DNA from: Streptomyces roseochromogenus subsp. oscitans DS 12.976
Lineage (GTDB): Bacteria; Actinomycetota; Actinomycetes; Streptomycetales; Streptomycetaceae
Direction: 5' to 3'
Length of the DNA: 27,955 nt
Assembly: GCF_000497445.1 (NCBI RefSeq)
Contig: NZ_CM002285.1
Coordinates: forward strand, 7,928,071-7,956,025
The notes under the pieces are model-generated. The model had not been told where the DNA came from and made no database searches. It was given only the letters and a program-made list of their open reading frames with translations. Both the position numbers and the translations under genes were made by a program. Positions 9,395 through 15,723 of the stretch are shown here, in pieces (position 1 is the stretch's first letter; every line of letters starts with the position of its first letter).

Positions 9395-10605
9395 GGGGTC
9401 TCACTCCTTGCGCCGGAAGCCATGCCGGCCGGGACGGGCAGGCGTACGGTCACCGCCGTACCGTCGCCGGGTGCGGTGCGGACGGTGGCCGTGCCGCCCA
9501 CCTCGGCGGCGCGGGCGCGCAGCCCGGCCAGACCGTATCCGCTCGACGCCGCGGCCGGGTCGAAGCCGCAGCCGTCGTCGCGGACGGAGAGCGTCAGCGT
9601 GTCGTCGGCGTAGTCGAGGCGGACCCCGATCCGTGTCGAACTCCCGGCGTGCTTACGGGCGTTGGTCAGCGCCTCCTGGCAGGCCCGCAGGGCCACCACC
9701 TCCACGCCGGCCGGCAGGGTGCGCACCGGACCGGTCACCTCCAAGGCCGCCTCCTGACGGGTGGTCAGCCGGCCCAGCGCGTCCGGAAGGCTGGCGCCCG
9801 CCAGGTCCGCGGGCGCGCCGCCGGCGACCAGCGCGCGGGCCTCGGCGAGGTTGCGGCGGGCGGTGTCCTCCATCAGGGCCAGATGGCGGCGGGCCTGCGC
9901 GGGGTCGGAGTCGAGTTCCGCGTCCACGGCCTGCACCAGCATCAGCAGGCTGGTGAAGCCCTGCGCGAGCGTGTCGTGGATCTCCCGGGCCAGCCGATCG
10001 CGTTCGGTGAGGGCGCCGTGCGCGGCGGAGAGCCGGGAGATCTCGTGCCGGCTGGCGTCCAACTCGGCGATCAGTTCGGCCCGTTCCAGGCTCTGCTCGA
10101 TGATCCGGATGATCCAGCCGCCCACGACCACCGAGAACACCAGGGTCACCAGGGCGGACAACGCGTTGACGAACAGGTCCTCGCCCCCCGGCCGCCACAG
10201 CAGGGCCCAGCCCGCGACCGGGACCACGTTGACCGCGGTCACCGCGATCAGCGCACCGCGCATGCGCAGGGTCATGAAGCACTGGGGGATCACGGCGAAG
10301 GCCAGTATCCGGGTCTCACCGGCCAGCACCGCGGACGGCAGGAACAGGGCCAGCGCCACTCCCAGGTAGTACCGGGCGCGGCGCTCGTCCGGCGGGTCCT
10401 CGCAAAGGAGGCGCCGCCCCACCGCCATGTACCAGGGCACCAGCGGCACGATGAGCCCGGCCGCGGTGGCCCGGACGGGCCACCCCGGGTGCCCGGCGCC
10501 GAGCAACATGGTCTGCGTGGCCAGCCAGGCCACCGCGAAGTACACGTCCCAGAGCAGGATCGAGCGGTCCCAGGCGTGGACTGCGCGGGCCCTGTCACCC
10601 TTCAC
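9391..10605 (-). CDS. membrane sensor histidine kinase (HisKA_3 / DesK-like)
   Basis: A 404-aa sensor that autophosphorylates and signals to the adjacent regulator. The N-terminal half (about 15-165) has roughly five or six hydrophobic segments and no large extracellular domain, suggesting sensing within or at the membrane. A short coiled coil (170-200) leads to LAREIHDTLAQGFTSLLMLV with phospho-acceptor H210. The ATPase domain has ACQEALTNARKHAG (E311, N315), DDGCGFDP (343-350) and GYGLAGLRARAAEVGG. The frame extends upstream past 10605, but there it runs antisense-like through the permease gene. The GTG at 10605 overlaps the permease stop by 4 bp (GTGA), matching the cassette's other junctions, so I chose it. 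Confidence 0.92.
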   Translation of the reverse strand: MKGDRARAVHAWDRSILLWDVYFAVAWLATQTMLLGAGHPGWPVRATAAGLIVPLVPWYMAVGRRLLCEDPPDERRARYYLGVALALFLPSAVLAGETRILAFAVIPQCFMTLRMRGALIAVTAVNVVPVAGWALLWRPGGEDLFVNALSALVTLVFSVVVGGWIIRIIEQSLERAELIAELDASRHEISRLSAAHGALTERDRLAREIHDTLAQGFTSLLMLVQAVDAELDSDPAQARRHLALMEDTARRNLAEARALVAGGAPADLAGASLPDALGRLTTRQEAALEVTGPVRTLPAGVEVVALRACQEALTNARKHAGSSTRIGVRLDYADDTLTLSVRDDGCGFDPAAASSGYGLAGLRARAAEVGGTATVRTAPGDGTAVTVRLPVPAGMASGARSETP

Positions 10606-11447
10606 CCGTCGCGCCGGTTCTTCCACCGGAAGGTCAGCAAGCACAGCGCCAATCCTCCGACGCACCACGCGCCCAGCACCAACGCGATCCGCCCGAACTC
10701 CCAGGCGTGCGCCTGCTCCAGGACCATCGCCGAGTCGGGCAGGAACACACCGCGCAGGCCCTGGCACAGCCACTTCAGCGGGAACAGGGCGCCGATGTCG
10801 AGCATCCAGCCGGGAATGGTGCCGATGGCGATGTAGACCCCGGAGACGAACTGGAGCACCAGGAACGGCAGCACGACGACGGAACTGGCGCTCTTCGCCG
10901 ACTTCGGCACCGAGCTGATCGCGATGCCGAGCAGCGCGCACGCGGTCAGCCCGAGCACGAAGATCCACGCGAAGTCGAACCAGCGGCCGGGGTCGGACGG
11001 CAGGTGGACGCCGTAGCACGCCGTGCCGACGGCGAGGAGGATCGCGGTCTCCAGGACGGCGGTGAACAGAACCAGCCAGATCTTGCCCAGGAAGTAGGCC
11101 GCGGGCGGCATCGGGGTGCCCCGCAGCCGCCGCAGCACCTTCTCGTCCCGTTCGACGGCGATGGAGATGCCGAGCGACTGGAAACTCGTCGACATGATCC
11201 CGGAGGCCGTCATCGCGGGTACGTACAGCTGGGAGGCGGTGACCCCGGCGTGTCCGACGTGGTCGTGGAAGATCGACGCGAACAGGAACAGGAAGACCAC
11301 CGGGAAGGAGAAGGTGAACACCACCTGCTCACGCAGCCGGAAGAACTGCTTGATCTCCAGGCCTCCCCGCAGCAGGCCGAGCCTCCAGGCGCCGGGCGGG
11401 GAGGCGGTGGATGCGCGGGCGGAGGCCGGTGCGGCGGTCGTGGTCAT
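10602..11447 (-). CDS. ABC-2 type transporter permease
   Basis: A 281-aa integral membrane subunit of an exporter. It has a Ser/Ala-rich N-tail, then about six hydrophobic segments: FSFPVVFLFLFASIF, the AMTASGIMSTSFQSLG region, LVLFTAVLETAILLAVG, FAWIFVLGLTACALLGIA, VVVLPFLVLQFVSGVY and ALVLGAWCVGGLALCLL. The cytoplasmic loop RDEKVLRRLRGTPMPPAAY is characteristic of the DrrB/ABC-2 family. The ATG at 11447 overlaps the ATPase stop by 4 bp (ATGA). The substrate is unknown; drug, lipid or antibiotic-like molecules are typical of the family, and the linked two-component system points to inducible export. Confidence 0.92.
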   Translation of the reverse strand: MTTTAAPASARASTASPPGAWRLGLLRGGLEIKQFFRLREQVVFTFSFPVVFLFLFASIFHDHVGHAGVTASQLYVPAMTASGIMSTSFQSLGISIAVERDEKVLRRLRGTPMPPAAYFLGKIWLVLFTAVLETAILLAVGTACYGVHLPSDPGRWFDFAWIFVLGLTACALLGIAISSVPKSAKSASSVVVLPFLVLQFVSGVYIAIGTIPGWMLDIGALFPLKWLCQGLRGVFLPDSAMVLEQAHAWEFGRIALVLGAWCVGGLALCLLTFRWKNRRDG

Positions 11448-12310
11448 CGGGCGGCCTCCTGGCCGGTCAGCCGGAGGTAGACGTCCTCCAGGGTGGGGCG
11501 GGTCACGGTCAGTCCGGGTATCTCGCCGTCGAAGCGGTGCATGAGCGCGGCGACGGTCCGGGTCGGCGTGTCCGTGAGCTCCCTGCGCGGGGAGCCGTCG
11601 GCTTCCGTCCAGGTCACGGAGGCCTCACCGCCGTACCGCCGGCGCAGGCCGGTGGGCGTGCCCTCGGCGACCACCCGGCCCCTGGCGACGACCGCGAGCC
11701 GGTCCGCGAGGGTCTCGGCCTCCTCCAGGTAGTGCGTGGTGAGCAGGATCGTCGTGCCCTCGTCGGCGAGCAGCCGGATCAGGTCCCAGAACTGGCGCCG
11801 GGCGGCGGGGTCGAAGCCGGTGGTCGGCTCGTCCAGGAGCAGCAGCTCGGGACCCCCGATCACGCCGAGGGCCACGTCCAGGCGTCGCCGCTGGCCGCCG
11901 GAGAGTGCCTTGATCCGGCTGTCACTCTTCGCTTCGAGGCCGACCAGGCGGATGACCTCCGCCGGGTCGCGCGGGCGGGGGTAGTAGCGGGCGAAGTGCC
12001 GTACCGTCTCGCGCACCGTCAACTCCGCGGGCGCCGATTCGTCCTGCCAGACGATTCCCACCCGGGATCTCCACGCGCGCGTGCCCGTCGCCGGGTCCGC
12101 GCCGAGGACGGACACCTCGCCCCCGTCCCGTGACCGGTTGCCCTGGAGGATCTCCACCGTGGTGCTCTTGCCGGCGCCGTTCGGCCCGAGCAGCCCGAAC
12201 ACCTCACCGCGCCGGATACCGAGATCCAGCCCGTCCACCGCGGTCACGCCCCCGTACCGCTTGCGCAGCCCCCGGACGTCCACCGCGAAATCGTTCGCGT
12301 GTGCTGTCAT
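11444..12310 (-). CDS. ABC transporter ATP-binding protein (DrrA-like)
   Basis: A 288-aa nucleotide-binding subunit that powers the adjacent ABC-2 permease. Walker A GPNGAGKST (42-50), Q-loop Q89, signature LSGGQRRRLDVALG (136-149), Walker B LLLLDEPTTGFDP (156-168) and switch H193 are all present. A C-terminal extension ends TLEDVYLRLTG, the closing motif of DrrA/CcmA-type ATPases. The ATG at 12310 (MTAHANDFAV) matches the expected domain start. AAGGG is only 1 nt away, and a second ATG four codons upstream (12322) is possible; neither has a good ribosome site, so initiation is uncertain. First gene of the four-gene cassette; it diverges from the VKOR gene across 146 bp. Confidence 0.93.
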   Translation of the reverse strand: MTAHANDFAVDVRGLRKRYGGVTAVDGLDLGIRRGEVFGLLGPNGAGKSTTVEILQGNRSRDGGEVSVLGADPATGTRAWRSRVGIVWQDESAPAELTVRETVRHFARYYPRPRDPAEVIRLVGLEAKSDSRIKALSGGQRRRLDVALGVIGGPELLLLDEPTTGFDPAARRQFWDLIRLLADEGTTILLTTHYLEEAETLADRLAVVARGRVVAEGTPTGLRRRYGGEASVTWTEADGSPRRELTDTPTRTVAALMHRFDGEIPGLTVTRPTLEDVYLRLTGQEAAR

Positions 12311-12456
12311 GCCCTTGAGCATCGGCCGGAACCGAACGGTCCGTGCCCACCGTGCGTACGTCCTTATGTCCTTCCAACGGTGGACACACGCGTGCGTGCG
12401 GCACAATGAGCCCGTGCCCGAAGATGGTCCAACTCTCAAGTGACGGAATCGGCGTG

Positions 12457-13116
12457 ATGAGCAAGACGACAGTCAATGACGTCTCCACCACGGAGTCGGG
12501 TCCCGAGCGTGCCGCCGGCACCGCGCGCACGGTCGGTGGCAGCCGCGCCTTCGCCCTGCTGCTGGTGATCACCGGCGCGGCCGGGCTGCTGGCAGCCTGG
12601 GTCATCACGCTCGACAAGAACAAGATCCTCGAGGCGAAGGCCGTCGGGAAGACGTTCACACCGGGCTGCAGCGTCAACCCGATCGTGTCCTGCGGCAGCG
12701 TCATGGAGAGCAAGCAGGCGGCCGCCTTCGGCTTCCCGAACCCCTGGCTCGGCCTGGTCTGCTACGGCATCGTGATCTGCGTCGGCATGAGCCTGCTGGG
12801 CCGCGCCCGCTTCCCGCGCTGGTACTGGCTGACCTTCAACTTCGGCACGCTCTTCGGCGTCGGCTTCGTCACCTGGCTGCAGTTCGAGTCCCTGTACCGG
12901 ATCAACGCGCTGTGCCTGTGGTGCTCGCTGGCCTGGGTAGCCACGATCACCATGTTCTGGTATGTGACCTCGTTCAACGTCCGCAACGGCTTCCTGCGGG
13001 CACCACGCCTGCTGAAGTCCTTCTTCGGCGAGTTCACCTGGGTGGTGCCGGTCACCCACTGCGGCATCATCGCGATGCTGATCCTGACCCGCTGGGGCAG
13101 CCAGCTCTGGGCCTAG
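12457..13116 (+). CDS. vitamin K epoxide reductase (VKOR) family membrane protein
   Basis: A 219-aa membrane thiol oxidoreductase, expected to pass electrons from extracytoplasmic thiols (via a DsbA-like partner) to menaquinone, supporting disulfide formation in exported proteins. Membrane segments lie at about 31-50, 97-115, 124-142, 150-170 and 195-212. The redox pairs of the family are intact: C71 and C79 in the first extracytoplasmic loop (PGCSVNPIVSCGSV) and the CLWC motif C153-x-x-C156. The ATG at 12457 (MSKTTVNDV) is chosen; an adjacent GTG at 12454 is equally possible, with CGGAA 5 nt before it. No DsbA partner is in the window. Confidence 0.9.
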   Translation: MSKTTVNDVSTTESGPERAAGTARTVGGSRAFALLLVITGAAGLLAAWVITLDKNKILEAKAVGKTFTPGCSVNPIVSCGSVMESKQAAAFGFPNPWLGLVCYGIVICVGMSLLGRARFPRWYWLTFNFGTLFGVGFVTWLQFESLYRINALCLWCSLAWVATITMFWYVTSFNVRNGFLRAPRLLKSFFGEFTWVVPVTHCGIIAMLILTRWGSQLWA

Positions 13117-13153
13117 GCCCTGACGTCAAAGTCCCGCCCGCCCGGCGGCGACA

Positions 13154-13195
13154 GGGCCGGGGGCCGCCCCTTCCAAAGGCCCCGGCCCCCGGCCC
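13154..13195 (+). terminator. GC-rich hairpin after the VKOR gene
   Basis: GGGCCGGGGGCCG (13154-13166) pairs perfectly over 13 bp with CGGCCCCCGGCCC (13183-13195), leaving a 16-nt loop. There is no T tract, but such stems are usual Streptomyces terminators. It lies between the VKOR stop and rarA. Confidence 0.75.
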
Positions 13196-13232
13196 GGCCG
13201 CGTTGTCAGTGCGGTGATTTAGGGTTTTGGGC

Positions 13233-14588
13233 GTGGAACCCGACCTGTTCACCGCCGCAGCAGAAGAACGCCAGGAGAAGGACCCGGCAGGCAGCCCCCT
13301 GCCGGTGCGGATGCGCCCGCGCACCCTCGACGAGGTCGTGGGCCAGCAGCATCTGCTGAAGCCCGGCTCCCCGCTGCGCCGGCTGGTCGGCGAGGGCTCC
13401 GGCGGCCCCGCCGGACCGTCCTCGGTGATCCTCTGGGGCCCGCCCGGCACCGGCAAGACCACGCTCGCGTATGTGGTCTCCAAGGCGACGAACAAGCGGT
13501 TCGTGGAGCTGTCCGCGATCACCGCGGGCGTCAAGGAGGTCCGCGCGGTCATCGACGGCGCCCGACGCGCCACCGGCGGCTTCGGCAAGGAGACCGTCCT
13601 CTTCCTGGACGAGATCCACCGCTTCAGCAAGGCCCAGCAGGACTCCCTGCTCCCCGCCGTCGAGAACCGCTGGGTGACGCTGATCGCGGCCACCACGGAG
13701 AACCCGTACTTCTCGGTCATCTCCCCCCTGCTGTCCCGCTCGCTCCTGCTGACCCTCGAACCGCTCACCGACGACGACATCCGTGGCCTGCTGAAGCGTG
13801 CCCTGACCGACGAGCGCGGCCTCAAGGACGCCGTGAGCCTCCCCGAGGACACCGAGGAGCACCTGCTGCGCATCGCCGGCGGCGACGCCCGCCGGGCGCT
13901 GACCGCCCTGGAGGCCGCCGCCGGCGCCGCCCTCGACCAGGGCGAGCGCGAGATCAGCCTCGAAACACTGGAGCAGACGGTCGACCGGGCCGCCGTGAAG
14001 TACGACCGCGACGGCGACCAGCACTACGACGTCGCCAGCGCCCTCATCAAGTCCATCAGGGGCTCCGACGTCGACGCCGCCCTGCACTACCTGGCCCGCA
14101 TGATCGAGGCCGGCGAAGACCCCCGCTTCATCGCCCGGCGCCTGATGATCTCCGCCAGCGAGGACATCGGCCTGGCCGACCCGAACGCGCTGCCCATCGC
14201 GGTCGCCGCGGCCCAGGCGGTCGCCATGATCGGCTTCCCTGAGGCCGCCCTGACCCTCAGCCACGCCACCATCGCCCTCGCACTCGCCCCCAAGTCGAAC
14301 TCGGCGACCACCGCGATCGGCGCCGCCATGGAGGACGTACGCAAGGGCCTGGCAGGCCCGGTCCCGCCCCATCTGCGCGACGGGCACTACAAGGGAGCCG
14401 CCAAGCTCGGCCACGCACAGGGGTATGTGTATCCGCACGACCTGCCCGAGGGCATCGCCCAGCAGCAGTACGCCCCGGACGCCCTGAAGGACCGCGAGTA
14501 CTACACCCCGACCCGGCACGGCACCGAGGCGCGGTACGCGGACGCGGTGGAGTGGGCCAGGAAGCACCTCGGTCGCAGACGGTCCTGA
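13233..14588 (+). CDS. rarA: replication-associated recombination ATPase RarA (MgsA)
   Basis: A 451-aa AAA+ ATPase of the clamp-loader/RuvB-like group that acts at stalled replication forks. Walker [10 protein letters not shown] (69-77) and Walker [11 protein letters not shown] (122-131) are intact, followed by the sensor segment [20 protein letters not shown]. The C-terminal tetramerisation region contains [23 protein letters not shown] and the closing [19 protein letters not shown]. The GTG at 13233 ([14 protein letters not shown]) is preferred over an in-frame TTG two codons earlier because AGGG at 13221-13224 is 8 nt from the GTG but only 2 nt from the TTG. Confidence 0.95.
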   Translation: MEPDLFTAAAEERQEKDPAGSPLPVRMRPRTLDEVVGQQHLLKPGSPLRRLVGEGSGGPAGPSSVILWGPPGTGKTTLAYVVSKATNKRFVELSAITAGVKEVRAVIDGARRATGGFGKETVLFLDEIHRFSKAQQDSLLPAVENRWVTLIAATTENPYFSVISPLLSRSLLLTLEPLTDDDIRGLLKRALTDERGLKDAVSLPEDTEEHLLRIAGGDARRALTALEAAAGAALDQGEREISLETLEQTVDRAAVKYDRDGDQHYDVASALIKSIRGSDVDAALHYLARMIEAGEDPRFIARRLMISASEDIGLADPNALPIAVAAAQAVAMIGFPEAALTLSHATIALALAPKSNSATTAIGAAMEDVRKGLAGPVPPHLRDGHYKGAAKLGHAQGYVYPHDLPEGIAQQQYAPDALKDREYYTPTRHGTEARYADAVEWARKHLGRRRS

Positions 14589-14596
14589 GCGCCCTG

Positions 14597-14602
14597 TAGA
14601 CT
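14597..14602 (+). promoter_or_regulatory. candidate -10 box for rpsD
   Basis: TAGACT lies 8 bp after the rarA stop codon. No clear -35 is seen (GACGGT at 14575-14580 is the nearest). Transcription from here would begin near 14609, just before the first leader hairpin. Confidence 0.3.
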
Positions 14603-14895
14603 TCCCCGAAGTGCTGAGTCCCGCGCTGTCAGAGCGGGACATCCAGCCGGAGCCCCACGGCCGCAAGGACGCGAGGTTCCAGGAGCGTCGCGCACCGTCG
14701 AACGGTGTCGCGGGCAGCCCACCACCCCCCGGAGCTCCGGGACGGCCGGTGGGCCACTCGCGTGCTGCACGTTGTGCCCAGACCAGGGGAGCGGCTGCCC
14801 GGCAGGTCCCATGCGGACCCGGCGGGTTTCCCCGGCTGCGGAGGCGACCTCCCTTAACTCTGACAAGCCGGAAACTACGAAAGAGACGAAAGACA
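14603..14895 (+). ncRNA. long structured 5' leader of rpsD (candidate S4-responsive leader)
   Basis: About 290 nt without a credible gene between rarA and rpsD. Stems seen: GTCCCGC/GCGGGAC (14618-14624/14634-14640), extended by GCTG/CAGC (14613-14616/14644-14647); ACCGT/ACGGT (14694-14698/14702-14706); GCCCACC/GGTGGGC (14717-14723/14748-14754) enclosing CCCGG/CCGGG; a layered hairpin GGGGA/TCCCC (14786-14790/14829-14833), GCCC/GGGT and GGTCC/GGACC; and GGAGG/CCTCC (14840-14844/14848-14852). About 43 nt of unpaired, A-rich sequence then leads to the start codon. S4 is a known autoregulator through leader RNAs in other bacteria; that this leader binds S4 is inference. Confidence 0.5.
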
Positions 14896-15510
14896 GTGGC
14901 GAACCAGTCCCGCCCCAAGGTCAAGAAGTCGCGTGCCCTCGGCATCGCGCTGACCCCGAAGGCCGTCAAGTACTTCGAGGCCCGCCCCTACCCGCCGGGT
15001 GAGCACGGCCGCGGCCGCAAGCAGAACTCGGACTACAAGGTCCGTCTGCTGGAGAAGCAGCGTCTGCGCGCGCAGTACGACGTGTCCGAGCGTCAGCTCG
15101 TCCGCGCCTACGAGCGTGCCTCCAAGGTTCAGGGCAAGACCGGTGAGGCTCTGATCATCGAGCTCGAGCGCCGTCTCGACGCCCTGGTCCTGCGTTCGGG
15201 CATCGCCCGCACCATCTACCAGGCCCGTCAGATGGTCGTCCACGGCCACATCCAGGTCAACGGCCAGAAGGTCGACAAGCCGTCCTTCCGTGTCCGCCCG
15301 GACGACGTCGTGCAGGTCCGCGACCGCTCCAAGGACAAGACGCTCTTCACGATCGCCCGCGAGGGTGGCTTCGCCCCCGAGGGTGAGACCCCGCGCTACC
15401 TGCAGGTGAACCTCAAGGCCCTGGCGTTCCGCCTGGACCGCGAGCCGAACCGCAAGGAGATCCCGGTGATCTGCGACGAGCAGCTCGTCGTCGAGTACTA
15501 CGCCCGCTGA
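14896..15510 (+). CDS. rpsD: 30S ribosomal protein S4
   Basis: A 204-aa primary 16S rRNA-binding protein of the small subunit. The N-terminal domain is highly basic ([20 protein letters not shown]), and the S4 RNA-binding domain (about 93-155) contains [20 protein letters not shown]. It ends with the typical [15 protein letters not shown]. The N-terminal zinc cysteines of C+ S4 proteins are absent; the only cysteine is in VICDEQ, so this is the zinc-free form. The GTG at 14896 gives the conserved MANQSRPK start; the ribosome site is weak (GAAAGA). rpsD stands alone here, not in the alpha operon, and is followed by a strong terminator. Confidence 0.98.
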   Translation: MANQSRPKVKKSRALGIALTPKAVKYFEARPYPPGEHGRGRKQNSDYKVRLLEKQRLRAQYDVSERQLVRAYERASKVQGKTGEALIIELERRLDALVLRSGIARTIYQARQMVVHGHIQVNGQKVDKPSFRVRPDDVVQVRDRSKDKTLFTIAREGGFAPEGETPRYLQVNLKALAFRLDREPNRKEIPVICDEQLVVEYYAR

Positions 15511-15535
15511 TCCCAGCCCCGGCGCAGCGACTCAG

Positions 15536-15585
15536 CCCGCCGTCTCCCCGCCCTTCCGGGCGGGCGAGGCGGCGGGTTTGTGTTT
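15536..15585 (+). terminator. intrinsic terminator after rpsD
   Basis: CCCGCCG (15536-15542) pairs with CGGCGGG (15570-15576), and the inner CCCGCCC (15547-15553) with GGGCGGG (15558-15564) around TTCC. TTTGTGTTT follows, giving a classic Rho-independent shape 26 nt after the rpsD stop. Confidence 0.92.
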
Positions 15586-15620
15586 CCGGTCGTCCGAACA
15601 GCGAGGGCCGGTGGGGGCTG

Positions 15621-15718
15621 GTCGCTCCCCACGTTCTCGGCTTCGTTCGAACCCGGGGGACCCCATCGCGGCGGAGCCGCACATGGATCGCACATGGATA
15701 CGGCCCCGCCCCTGCGGG
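15621..15718. repeat. Streptomyces-type intergenic repeat block between rpsD and the STAND gene
   Basis: A composite block in the convergent gap. Positions 15625-15665 carry CTCCCC, TTCTCGG, the core GTTCGAAC and GGGGGACCCC, similar in order to the element inside relA at 979-1020. It continues into GCGGCGGAGCCGC and a direct repeat of GCACATGGAT (15679-15688 and 15690-15699). It ends with the hairpin CCCGC/GCGGG near 15705-15718, which could end leftward STAND transcription. The wording is familiar to me from other Streptomyces intergenic regions; copy number cannot be judged here. Confidence 0.5.
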
Positions 15719-15723
15719 ACGCG

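Noticed and set aside
14811..15002. Small ATG frame ([11 protein letters not shown]...) in the rpsD leader
   Set aside because: No convincing ribosome site, and more than half of it overlaps rpsD out of frame, so it is probably not a leader peptide. Its ATG also lies in a predicted hairpin loop.
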